From a virus, in IMG/VR virus record IMGVR_UViG_3300025889_000038, positions 1 to 37,124 of that record: DNA of 37,124 nt; one strand, 5' to 3'. This document shows positions 1 through 7,194 of this stretch, piece by piece; positions within the stretch are counted from its first letter, which is position 1; every line of letters begins with the position of its first letter. Under the pieces are notes generated by a model. The model was not told where the DNA came from, searched no databases, and saw nothing but the letters and a program-made list of their open reading frames with translations. The translations under genes and the position numbers were made by a program.

Positions 1-127
1 TGACGGCTTAGAGTGTCCCCAGCTTCAGCTCGACTTAGAGAACCAATACCGCTACGACCAGCAGCAACATCAACCAGCTCACCAAGAGAACGAGTGACCG
101 AGCCAACACCGTCAAGGTCCACTCGAA
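1..127. repeat. Left copy of 127-bp terminal direct repeat (assembly circle overlap)
   Basis: The first 127 bases are identical to the last 127 bases of the window. An exact overlap of 127 is the signature of a circular contig assembled with k=127, not a biological terminal repeat. The primase-helicase reading frame continues across the join without a shift, which supports a circular or circularly permuted molecule of 36,997 bp. Confidence 0.95.
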
Positions 128-2459
128 CCTGGCGCTGTAGAATCACGTTCAAGCAGTTCGTCTCGTCGCTCACCTCCTCAGCTTCCGTTGCCTCGTTGAA
201 GTCTAGCCCAGCTACCATCTCACGCGCTTCGTCTAGTGTGTATTCCTCCATGCGCTCAAGGCTGAATGCGCCTGCCAACAGCGTGCCCACCTGGTCACCC
301 ATACGTTGAGAACCAAGCATCTCCGCAACCGCTTGAGCCAGCACTTTAGCGTTACGACGGATAACAGGGATACCATGGTATGTGCGAGCACGAATAGAAG
401 CGCAGAAGCTAGGCGTCATGGTAGCGATCACGTCCCGCTCGAACTGTGCGAACCGTTCAGCCTCTGCCTTACCCTTGTCAGGTCTAGCCAGTGCGACAAC
501 TGAGAAGCGGCTCTCGTCTGCTGCCTGCTTCAGCCCTACGTTGATAGAGCCCAGAAGGAACATAGAACGAACGTTGAAGCTCATACCGTCACCGTTGGCC
601 GTGCCCTTCACGATCTCAGCTCCAGTGTCGCTAGAGGACTGCCTAGCCAGTTCAAGAACAGACTGCATACGACGGGCTGCGCTTGCGTCCTCGCTCTCTG
701 CTTCGTCGAACATGACCGGGCGAGCGTCACGCTTCAAGGCTTGGCGGATGCCGGCTTCAGTTGTACCGCCTTGGCAGTATATAAGCGACTCCTCTCCCAC
801 CACAGGCTTCATGATGTAAGACTGAAACCACGACTTACCCGCACCACGCTGAGCGGTCAGCCACAAATGAGGCCGCCAGTTCAACGCACCACAAACAGGC
901 GCTAACACAGACCAACCGAGCGCTAACAGGCCGTGTTCTGGTTTGATCCAGTTCACTTGCTTGAAGATATGGCCTAGTTTAGCCGCTTCTGTGTCCGTTG
1001 CTGGAGTGGCGTTGAATGCGTTCTCTAGGGTCGCCTGCTTGGTGTAAATGTACTTGCTTTGATGCTCGTTAATGCGTCGCTGCTTGCCGTCCACGATCAG
1101 AGAACCGCCTAAGTGCAACACTGGTTGCCCGTTGTCGTACCATGCGCCACGGCCACGCTCGTTACGCGGGTCGTAGATGCCCTTGGCCTCACACCAGCGT
1201 AGTAAGGCGTTCATGGCTAGCTCCCAGTCCACGCCCTCTTTCTTAGGGAAGAACGCGCCCCACCATTCAAGGCTTGCGATCTGTAGAAGGGCAGACTTAG
1301 TTAGCGAGCCGTACGCCAACCGCGTTACCTGCTCAGAGCGGCGCGGCAGAACGTATATGCTGTTAGCGTTGTAACCTAGACACAGGAACTCCGTTGCCGG
1401 TTGGTCGTCCTGTACCGGTTCGCTCACTGGCTGCTCTTGTTCTGGCGCTACAGATTGTGCCTGCTGTACCGGCATAGGAGGCGGTGGCGCTTGGCGCTTG
1501 CTCTTGATGCCTAGCAGTTCAGCAGCAGCCTTAACAGCCTTGCTTATGTCACCGTTATGCTCGTAATAGCAGAACAGGTCGAAGCAGTTCACAGGTTGGT
1601 TAGTGTCAGCACTGCACAACGGGTCCGAAGCGTGGTGGATGTAACAGCGGTCGCCGTCTGGCAGTATGTGCACACCAGGTATGCCTGTTCCAGAGTGTGG
1701 GCTTAACCAGCGATTGCCTTTGCGCTTGTAACCGTAGTTGCTAAGCGTACTCAGCAGGTCGTGCGCCTTGATGAACTCGTCGATTACGTTAACGCCCTGA
1801 GTATCGCCGCTTGGCTTTGTCACTGTCTTGTGCGCTACAGGCTCAGGCTTAGGACCCCATGGGCATGCGTCGATGAACTGGGGCTTGAACTTGTCCCACG
1901 CAGTCCAGAACGACAACACCCAGTCTGGCACGGTTGGCCACTCGCCCTGCTTAGGTGGTTGCACTAGCCACTCGTATGGCTTGCCTGTGCTTGGGTGAAT
2001 GGTTGGTGGTAACACGTCTTGGCGCTGTTGGCCTTCACCAGAGACACGCAGCTCCACAACGGTGTACTTCTTCTTTGGGTCGCCTTCAGTTGGCCAGTTC
2101 AGCTTGCAGTACTTAAGATCAACACCGTCAGGTACACGGAACGTGATACGACGACCACGGCCCTTGATGCATGGGTAGTTGTCTAGGTCTTCAGCAGGTA
2201 GGCCGAACTCAGCCAGCAACGCTTGGAATGATTCCTCGCAGTCGATGTCGATGCTGCACATCTTAGACTTGCCCAGCACAAGGCCGACGCCCCAGTCTGG
2301 ATTTGCAGTGTAGAATGCCTCCGCCTGTTCTGGTGTCTTGATTGTATTCTCGCCCCAGTTGTTAGCAGTCGGGAACTTCTGGCCAGGGTTAATCGGAACT
2401 AGTTCCCAGTTGAAGCGATTGGTGTATTGCTTTGCGTACCATTCGACAGTTTTAGACAT
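1..2459 (-). CDS. Primase-polymerase/helicase, N-terminal ~820 residues (gene wraps round the circle)
   Basis: Open from an ATG at 2459 to the window edge with no stop. Joined in frame to 36808-36997, the whole protein is 882 aa. The N-terminal part resembles bifunctional primase-polymerase (prim-pol) domains, with an acidic SIDID motif whose D71 and D73 fit metal ligands. A Pro/Gln-rich linker lies near residues 320-340. The C-terminal half carries a P-loop (RGAGKSW, G539-S543) and a Walker B-like FDEAE at 584-588, as in primase-fused SF3/D5-like or DUF927-type ATPases. It should prime and unwind DNA at the phage origin. The ATG overlaps the stop of the upstream small gene by 8 bp. Three sampled 60-base lines are 62-67% GC, far above the adjacent helicase gene. 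The prim-pol assignment is by motif and layout; the ATPase part is firm. Confidence 0.85.
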   Translation of the reverse strand, partial: MSKTVEWYAKQYTNRFNWELVPINPGQKFPTANNWGENTIKTPEQAEAFYTANPDWGVGLVLGKSKMCSIDIDCEESFQALLAEFGLPAEDLDNYPCIKGRGRRITFRVPDGVDLKYCKLNWPTEGDPKKKYTVVELRVSGEGQQRQDVLPPTIHPSTGKPYEWLVQPPKQGEWPTVPDWVLSFWTAWDKFKPQFIDACPWGPKPEPVAHKTVTKPSGDTQGVNVIDEFIKAHDLLSTLSNYGYKRKGNRWLSPHSGTGIPGVHILPDGDRCYIHHASDPLCSADTNQPVNCFDLFCYYEHNGDISKAVKAAAELLGIKSKRQAPPPPMPVQQAQSVAPEQEQPVSEPVQDDQPATEFLCLGYNANSIYVLPRRSEQVTRLAYGSLTKSALLQIASLEWWGAFFPKKEGVDWELAMNALLRWCEAKGIYDPRNERGRGAWYDNGQPVLHLGGSLIVDGKQRRINEHQSKYIYTKQATLENAFNATPATDTEAAKLGHIFKQVNWIKPEHGLLALGWSVLAPVCGALNWRPHLWLTAQRGAGKSWFQSYIMKPVVGEESLIYCQGGTTEAGIRQALKRDARPVMFDEAESEDASAARRMQSVLELARQSSSDTGAEIVKGTANGDGMSFNVRSMFLLGSINVGLKQAADESRFSVVALARPDKGKAEAERFAQFERDVIATMTPSFCASIRARTYHGIPVIRRNAKVLAQAVAEMLGSQRMGDQVGTLLAGAFSLERMEEYTLDEAREMVAGLDFNEATEAEEVSDETNCLNVILQRQVRVDLDGVGSVTRSLGELVDVAAGRSGIGSLSRAEAGDTLSR

Positions 2460-2652
2460 TGGCGCGCCCTCCGTTTAAAGCGTGAATGACTTCCCCGCAA
2501 GGGATTTCATAATGCTTTAATAGAAGTTTTCCGCCATGTTTGTTGGTACGGATTAAGCGAAGACATGCTTCGCATTGAATTGCGTAGAAAAAAGCACCAT
2601 CAGCTTTTTCCCCACGTACATAAAGTAGATCAGAATGAGCGCACTCAGACAT
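2452..2652 (-). CDS. Small Cys/His-rich protein, unknown function
   Basis: 66 aa, ATG with a GGAGA Shine-Dalgarno. Cys and His residues (C4, H6, C27, C30, H39, H47, C52) include one CxxC and suggest a small zinc-binding fold, although no standard zinc-finger spacing is complete. It lies between the VRR-NUC nuclease and the primase and overlaps the primase start by 8 bp, so translation is probably coupled. A role as a replication accessory protein is inferred from position only. Confidence 0.7.
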   Translation of the reverse strand: MSECAHSDLLYVRGEKADGAFFYAIQCEACLRLIRTNKHGGKLLLKHYEIPCGEVIHALNGGRANV

Positions 2653-2670
2653 GATTTTCTCCTTGGTTGG

Positions 2671-3030
2671 TTAGTTGTTATTGTTCAATAAATCAAGAGC
2701 TTCCTTTGGGCTTCTTGCGATGCCTGCAATACCTCCCATTTTTTGAACGTGGTCAATATAATTTAATTGTTCTTTTGATGCACGGCCTTTTTTTGTTTTT
2801 ACTTCGATTCCAAAGAAACGGCCAGTCCCCGCTTGAATTCCAATGATGTCACAACTCCCAACACACAATCCGACTGGAATCATCATTGCATTTGCGAGCG
2901 TTACCGTTTGACCGTCTTTGTGTATTGGCTTGCCAGTCCAGAAACGGCCTGTTTCATTTCTGAAAACGCTGTGGCCTTCTTTTGATAGTGCGACCATGAT
3001 TAAGCGCTGTAAGCGAGTTTCTTCGTTCAT
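2671..3030 (-). CDS. VRR-NUC domain nuclease
   Basis: 119 aa. The core matches the VRR-NUC branch of the PD-(D/E)XK nucleases: a GSCDIIG segment with D61, then FFGIEVKTKKG giving E76-x-K78, then Q88 in the following helix. The length is typical for stand-alone phage VRR-NUC proteins, which are thought to cut branched or flapped DNA. Its ATG overlaps the helicase stop (ATGA at 3027-3030), so the helicase and nuclease are translationally coupled. Such SF2 helicase plus VRR-NUC pairs are common in phage replication modules. The role in processing replication or recombination intermediates is inferred. Confidence 0.88.
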   Translation of the reverse strand: MNEETRLQRLIMVALSKEGHSVFRNETGRFWTGKPIHKDGQTVTLANAMMIPVGLCVGSCDIIGIQAGTGRFFGIEVKTKKGRASKEQLNYIDHVQKMGGIAGIARSPKEALDLLNNNN

Positions 3031-4460
3031 GCCTGTAACTCCATTAACACACGTCGTGCTTGAGTGAATTCATCTGTCGTAGGCTTGCGGCCTTCACGGC
3101 TTGCCATCATTATCGCGCCCCATTGTGCTGGCTTCTTCATACCACGGCGCATTCCTAGCGAGATCAGGTCACGAAGCGTACGCGCTTGGCCTTGCTCTTT
3201 CTTACGTTCCAATCGCACTGCGTCAATATCAACTGCTTGAAGCTCACCTTCGGCTTGCTCAATCTTGCGAACTTTCTTCTCAATATGCGCGCCACACATC
3301 GGGCATGAGTCAGGACCTGGAACGAACACGGCATAACAAGAAGTACACTGCTGGACATTAACATCAGGTTCGTCGTCGTCTTTTTTCTTTCGTTTTCCCT
3401 TCTTCTGCCCTTCTAGTGACCATTCGCGGTTTTCGCATGGCAGGCCGTGCCTCATTGCATTCCCAACATGATCAAGAATCAGCAATCTGTCCTTCCCTGA
3501 ATGTGGTCTAAGACCTCGGCCATTTCCCTGCATAAAAACAATAAGGCTTTGTGTTGGCCTAAGCCACTGAACAACCTCAATAGCCGGAATATCGACACCT
3601 TCAACTAGTAACTGAACGTTAGTAATTACTTTTATTTTTCCGTCTGAAAAGTCCTGCAATACTTTTTCTCTTTGCTCTCCGGTCATAGAGCCTTCTATAC
3701 ATGCCGCAGGTATTCCAGCTTCATTGTAGGAGTCAGCCACGTGCTGCGCATGATTAACGGTAACGCACATAACAACACATCTTTTGCCCTGCGCCAGTTT
3801 TTTATAATGCCCTACAGCGTCACCTGTAATGGTTGGTTTGTCAGTAGCTCGCTCAAGGTCACCCTTGTTGAAATCTCCTGCAGTAGTTTTTACTCCAGTA
3901 GTATCAACTCCAATATTTGGCGCATAAAGAACATAGTCACACAAAAAACCCTCTTGTTGTAACCATCTAATAGACGGTCCTGCCACAATCTTATCGTACA
4001 TATCGCCCAAAGCCTTTCCATCAGTTCTTTCTGGCGTAGCACTAAGGCCAACTAATACGGCATTAGGGTATGCTTCAACTACCTTTTTGTAACTGTCAGC
4101 AGTCGACCTATGGGCCTCGTCTATGATTATTAAATCAGGAGGTTCATATTGATGAAGCCTATTAACCAGAGTTTGCACAGACGCAACCTGTACAGGTAGA
4201 AGGCTTGGCCTCTTTCCGCTTGAAATCATTCCATGCGCAAGCTTTTGTTTCCATAAGGCTGCACTTGTTTGTTTAAGCAGTTCATTTTGATGCACCAGAA
4301 AGAACGCCCTCTTTCCGCGTTCCGCCGCTGTCTTCATCATGTGAACAGTAAGTGCTGTTTTTCCCGCACCAGTAGGCGCTTGAATAAGCACTTTCCCTAC
4401 AGCCTTTAGTTCGTTTCTTGTTTTTATAATTATGTCTAATTGGTAGTCTCTAAGCTGCAT
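3027..4460 (-). CDS. DEAH-box SF2 helicase with C-terminal zinc ribbon
   Basis: 477 aa with SF2 motifs in order: motif I PTGAGKT (residues 29-35), motif II DEAH (114-117), motif III SATP (140-143), and a motif VI-like QGNGRGLRP in the second RecA domain. The layout resembles XPB/SSL2-like phage helicases. A CxxC...CxxC pair near residues 373-393, after a Lys/Asp-rich stretch, looks like a zinc ribbon that could touch DNA. It should unwind or remodel DNA during replication or recombination. The ATG overlaps the stop of the HTH gene (TAATG), and its own stop overlaps the VRR-NUC start, giving a tightly coupled operon driven by the leftward promoter at 4656-4684. Confidence 0.92.
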   Translation of the reverse strand: MQLRDYQLDIIIKTRNELKAVGKVLIQAPTGAGKTALTVHMMKTAAERGKRAFFLVHQNELLKQTSAALWKQKLAHGMISSGKRPSLLPVQVASVQTLVNRLHQYEPPDLIIIDEAHRSTADSYKKVVEAYPNAVLVGLSATPERTDGKALGDMYDKIVAGPSIRWLQQEGFLCDYVLYAPNIGVDTTGVKTTAGDFNKGDLERATDKPTITGDAVGHYKKLAQGKRCVVMCVTVNHAQHVADSYNEAGIPAACIEGSMTGEQREKVLQDFSDGKIKVITNVQLLVEGVDIPAIEVVQWLRPTQSLIVFMQGNGRGLRPHSGKDRLLILDHVGNAMRHGLPCENREWSLEGQKKGKRKKKDDDEPDVNVQQCTSCYAVFVPGPDSCPMCGAHIEKKVRKIEQAEGELQAVDIDAVRLERKKEQGQARTLRDLISLGMRRGMKKPAQWGAIMMASREGRKPTTDEFTQARRVLMELQA

Positions 4461-4627
4461 TAGTTCACCTCAAAATATGCTGTTAGTTTTTGCTGCATTG
4501 ATTCTGATAACTTAGTGACCAGACCTGTTTTTATTGCGCTTATGTAAGCACGGGTAACGCCAACGCGCCGCGCCACTTCTGATAGGTTACGGTCGCTTAA
4601 TTTGTTTTTGATTTCATCTAATGACAT
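4460..4627 (-). CDS. Small HTH DNA-binding protein, candidate switch regulator
   Basis: 55 aa from the ATG at 4627, preceded by AAGGAGA. An upstream in-frame TTG at 4651 is less likely because it lies inside the promoter. The segment LSEVARRVGVTRAYISAIKTG is a compact helix-turn-helix of the Cro/XRE kind. It is the first gene of the leftward operon and sits directly beside the overlapping divergent promoters, the classical place for a Cro-like autoregulator. No larger CI-type repressor is seen nearby. Operator binding is inferred. Confidence 0.82.
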   Translation of the reverse strand: MSLDEIKNKLSDRNLSEVARRVGVTRAYISAIKTGLVTKLSESMQQKLTAYFEVN

Positions 4628-4644
4628 TTTTGTCTCTCCTTTGG

Positions 4645-4673
4645 TTGACAAGTGTATAGTAAGCCCTTATATT
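4645..4673 (+). promoter_or_regulatory. Rightward sigma70-like promoter
   Basis: TTGACA at 4645-4650, a 17-base spacer, then TATATT at 4668-4673. This is a perfect -35 and a 5/6 -10 at optimal spacing. It should start near 4680 and drive the RecE-like exonuclease operon, whose ATG at 4704 follows AAAAAGGAGC. It shares almost every base with the leftward promoter on the other strand. Confidence 0.85.
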
Positions 4674-4684
4674 CACATCGTCAA
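4656..4684 (-). promoter_or_regulatory. Leftward sigma70-like promoter overlapping the rightward one
   Basis: On the minus strand, TTGACG (plus 4679-4684), a 17-base spacer, then TACTAT (plus 4656-4661). It should start near 4649 and transcribe the HTH, helicase, nuclease and primase operon. The two promoters interleave, so one polymerase should exclude the other. An inverted repeat GTTGAC/GTCAAC at 4644-4649 and 4680-4685 brackets the region and could be an operator. Confidence 0.8.
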
Positions 4685-4703
4685 CTAAGAAAAAGGAGCA
4701 ATA

Positions 4704-5555
4704 ATGAACATCATCCACCACAAAGACCTAACGCCAGAGCAAGCACAAAAAGGCTGCTTTGTTATTGATATGCCAGAAAGCGAGTACCATTCGCACGACA
4801 GTGTTAGCAAGTCAATGCTTGATCTTGTAAGCCGTAGCCCTGCGCATCTAGCGTATGCCCAAGAGCGCGAAGCAACGCGCAATATGGCTATCGGTTCAGC
4901 CATTCACTGTGCAATATTGGAGCCGCAACGATTCGAACGCGAGTATATGGTCCTTCATGGCATTAACGACCGCCGCAAATCTGAGTATCGCGAAGCAGTA
5001 AAAGCGCGTCATGCGGATTTTGTGCTAACCGGTAACGAAGGCGACAATGTATTGGGCATGCAATCCGCTGTTAATCTAAACCCAACGGCGGCCATGGAGC
5101 TAGGCAAAGCAGGTTACGCAGAGTTAAGCGCTTTTGTTATGTGTCCGGTTACCGGTGTTCAGTTACGCTGCCGTTATGATTGGATAGACATTGAAACAAA
5201 TAGCTGTATTGATTTAAAGAAGACACAAGACGTGCGTTATGAAGCGTTCCAGAAGTCCATTGCGAATTATCGCTATCATGTACAAGACGCGTTCTATAGC
5301 TACATTTACAGCCTTATAACTGGTGATAATCTGCGCTTTCAATTCTTGGCGGTTGAAGAGCAACAGCCGCACTCTAATAAATTGTATCAGCTAGACACAG
5401 AAGCCAAGCAGGTAGGCAAACGTCAGTTCGAGGCCGACCTTGCTGAGTACAACCAGTGTAATCAATCAGGAGATTGGCACGGGATAGCGCAAGAAGATGA
5501 ACTTATTAGCCTTCCAATGTGGGCGCTAGATGATGAATGTGAGGTTGAGCTATGA
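4704..5555 (+). CDS. RecE/exonuclease VIII-like PD-(D/E)XK exonuclease
   Basis: 283 aa. The motif order fits the RecE C-terminal nuclease family: GSAIH with H68, an acidic AGYAELSAF with E140, CRYDW with D159, then CIDLKKT giving D170-x-K172, and the late YHVQDAFY helix with Q and Y. It should degrade one strand of duplex ends processively so that an annealing protein can act. The length matches the stand-alone nuclease form, without the long N-terminal region of E. coli RecE. It is the first gene of the rightward operon and its stop overlaps the next ATG (ATGA). Confidence 0.88.
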   Translation: MNIIHHKDLTPEQAQKGCFVIDMPESEYHSHDSVSKSMLDLVSRSPAHLAYAQEREATRNMAIGSAIHCAILEPQRFEREYMVLHGINDRRKSEYREAVKARHADFVLTGNEGDNVLGMQSAVNLNPTAAMELGKAGYAELSAFVMCPVTGVQLRCRYDWIDIETNSCIDLKKTQDVRYEAFQKSIANYRYHVQDAFYSYIYSLITGDNLRFQFLAVEEQQPHSNKLYQLDTEAKQVGKRQFEADLAEYNQCNQSGDWHGIAQEDELISLPMWALDDECEVEL

Positions 5556-6145
5556 GAATAAATGACTTATCAAAAACAATAAAACCAAAGTCTGACCAGT
5601 TGAATGCAGATGACTTAATCAGCGGACCAATGACCGTTACTGTGCAATCAGTCACTCTTAGCGGACAAGAAGATCAGCCAATTAATGTAAATTTAGGCGG
5701 AGGACTGCAACCATACAAGCCGTGCAAGTCGATGCGCCGATTATTGATTTTTGTATGGGGAAAAGATGGCAACGAATGGGTTGGCCGCAGCATGACGCTA
5801 TACAATGACCCAGCAGTTACATGGGCAGGCCAGAAGGTTGGTGGTATTCGTATCAGCCACCTGAGTGCAATTAGCGAACCGATTAGCATTGCCTTGACTG
5901 CAACCCGTGGCAAGCGCAAGCCGTACACAGTAGAGCCGCTTATTATTCCTGATTATCCTCAATCAGACTTTGATAATAACCTTCCAGCGTGGACAAGTGC
6001 CGTGCAAGCTGGCAAGATGACTACCCAGCAGTTGGTGGCAAAGATTCAACAGAAAGGGCTTCTATCTGCCAGCCAGTTAGATGCAATTAATTCAATAAAC
6101 ACACCGTCAAGCGAACAGCTAGACGACACACTAGAAGACCTATAA
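5552..6145 (+). CDS. Recombination-module protein of unknown function (possible OB-fold/annealing partner)
   Basis: 197 aa, ATGA-coupled to the exonuclease and followed by SSB. Residues ~25-125 are beta-rich with conserved-looking Gly, Trp and aromatic positions (LIFVWGKDGNEWVG, then a repeated AVTWAGQKVGG-like stretch), compatible with a small barrel. The C-terminus is an acidic tail ending in DDTLEDL. It is not a recognisable RecT, Redbeta, Erf or Sak by eye. In phages the gene between a RecE-like exonuclease and SSB is often an annealase or mediator, so that is the best guess, from position only. Confidence 0.75.
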   Translation: MRINDLSKTIKPKSDQLNADDLISGPMTVTVQSVTLSGQEDQPINVNLGGGLQPYKPCKSMRRLLIFVWGKDGNEWVGRSMTLYNDPAVTWAGQKVGGIRISHLSAISEPISIALTATRGKRKPYTVEPLIIPDYPQSDFDNNLPAWTSAVQAGKMTTQQLVAKIQQKGLLSASQLDAINSINTPSSEQLDDTLEDL

Positions 6146-6155
6146 GGGGTATTAC

Positions 6156-6461
6156 ATGGCTAAAATTGGCGTAAATTTAAAAATCGACGTTAGTAAGATT
6201 GATAAAACTCGCATGTTCAAAGGTGAGAAGGGAACTTACCTAGACTGCACAGCTTTTATTGACTTGGATAATCAAGATCAATGGGGCAATAACGGAATGA
6301 TAACTCAATCATGGAAAGATCAGCAGAAAGGTGAAGGCGCTATTTTGGGTAATAGCCGAATTTTTTGGAGTGATGGTAACTCTACGCCTAGTGCTAGCAG
6401 CAAGCCGCCAGCGCAGCAAGGTCAGTCATTTGACGACTTCGACGACGAAGTACCGTTTTAA
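6156..6461 (+). CDS. Phage single-stranded DNA-binding protein
   Basis: 101 aa. The N-terminal ~75 residues match small phage SSB-like proteins, with a MAKIGVNLKIDVSKID opening and a KGTYLDCTAFIDLDN core. A Ser/Pro/Gln-rich linker follows, and the protein ends in DDFDDEVPF. This acidic tip is like the DFDDDIPF tip of bacterial SSB, which docks partner proteins. It should coat ssDNA during replication and annealing. It is the last gene before a strong terminator at 6481, so the exonuclease, unknown protein and SSB form one transcription unit. Confidence 0.87.
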   Translation: MAKIGVNLKIDVSKIDKTRMFKGEKGTYLDCTAFIDLDNQDQWGNNGMITQSWKDQQKGEGAILGNSRIFWSDGNSTPSASSKPPAQQGQSFDDFDDEVPF

Positions 6462-6480
6462 TCAACAACTAAACAACATG

Positions 6481-6502
6481 GCGGCTTAGGCCGCTTTTTT
6501 TT
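6481..6502 (+). terminator. Rho-independent terminator after the recombination operon
   Basis: Stem GCGGC/GCCGC with a TTAG tetraloop (6481-6494), followed by eight T at 6495-6502. It sits 19 bp after the SSB stop. Read-through or a further promoter is needed for the small genes downstream. Confidence 0.9.
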
Positions 6503-6523
6503 GTGAAAAAATAAGGGGATATA

Positions 6524-6736
6524 ATGGAGTACCACAAAATGGACGCTCAGTGGATAAAAAATCAGATTAATAGACTTCCACTGCGTAACAGAAAAACCGC
6601 CCAGCAAGGCTACCAGGTAACATACAAGGCAGCGTATGAAGCAGAGCCAGTGGAGCACATGAAAAGCAACGCAGCTAGGCGAGCGGCAAATACACGTTTG
6701 CGAGAATATGTGAAAAAAGTACTTGCAATGCGCTAA
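6524..6736 (+). CDS. Small basic protein, unknown function
   Basis: 70 aa, ATG after GGGGATATA. The product is highly basic (many Lys and Arg) and predicted alpha-helical, ending in LREYVKKVLAMR. It has no Cys and no TM segment. The charge would suit nucleic-acid contact, but no motif is recognised. It follows the terminator at 6481-6502 and precedes another small gene with a strong SD. An internal Met at residue 6 is an alternative start. Confidence 0.65.
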   Translation: MEYHKMDAQWIKNQINRLPLRNRKTAQQGYQVTYKAAYEAEPVEHMKSNAARRAANTRLREYVKKVLAMR

Positions 6737-6782
6737 GCTGGCGTTTATCTTATACGGACACTAACAAGAAAGGAGAAAAATA

Positions 6783-7106
6783 ATGCCAGCAACAACACTA
6801 ACAATGGAACTTGGCGACTTCTCGCAAGCTATGCGGGACACGTACGGACTTAATCAGCCTAGCTATACAGTGCAAGTTATTACTGAGAAAGAAGGCAACA
6901 AAGAGCATCTAGCAGGCTTTGCGTTCACAGGCACGGGATTTTACATTATGCACTCACAAGAAAACGAGGCCGATATGTTAGCGGCTTTTATGTGCGCACA
7001 GCTACGCGAGAAGCCACAGGCTAAAACAACACGCGAGAACATCGCACTACCTGATAACAATTCGCGCTATAGAAGCAGTGATTCAACTTTGAATAGGTTT
7101 GGTTGA
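6783..7106 (+). CDS. Hypothetical protein
   Basis: 107 aa with an AAGGAGAAAAATA ribosome site and ATG at 6783. The first ~75 residues look like a mixed alpha/beta domain; the tail is Arg/Ser/Asn-rich and probably disordered. There is no TM segment or signal peptide. It is followed one base after its stop by the 28-aa reading frame that precedes the HNH gene. No family recognised. Confidence 0.72.
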   Translation: MPATTLTMELGDFSQAMRDTYGLNQPSYTVQVITEKEGNKEHLAGFAFTGTGFYIMHSQENEADMLAAFMCAQLREKPQAKTTRENIALPDNNSRYRSSDSTLNRFG

Positions 7107-7107
7107 T

Positions 7108-7194
7108 ATGAAAGCTACCCGCATCAACGGAAAATGGACTTACTACATAAACGGCGTGGCTATGTCGCGTGGGGAGTTGGAGCAAATAAAATGA
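7108..7194 (+). CDS. 28-aa ORF, possibly a small gene truncated by HNH insertion
   Basis: The ATG at 7108 gives a 28-residue peptide with a KxxxINGKWTYYINGVAMSRGEL pattern, ending in a TGA that overlaps the HNH start (ATGA at 7191-7194). The pattern of a basic start, NG, a paired aromatic, N/D-G and then a short amphipathic helix is echoed at the start of the 72-aa protein just past the HNH gene. It may be a real micro-gene or the 5' remnant of a gene interrupted by the homing endonuclease. No strong Shine-Dalgarno is visible. Confidence 0.45.
   Translation: MKATRINGKWTYYINGVAMSRGELEQIK

Noticed and set aside
13-819. Several rightward ORFs at the left end
   Set aside because: They lie opposite the primase-helicase gene, whose P-loop and Walker B reading is continuous, and are Ser/Arg-rich in the way antisense frames of GC-rich genes are.
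3164-3364. Leftward 66-codon ORF within the SF2 helicase
   Set aside because: It overlaps the helicase zinc-ribbon coding region out of frame; the helicase frame has all motifs intact.
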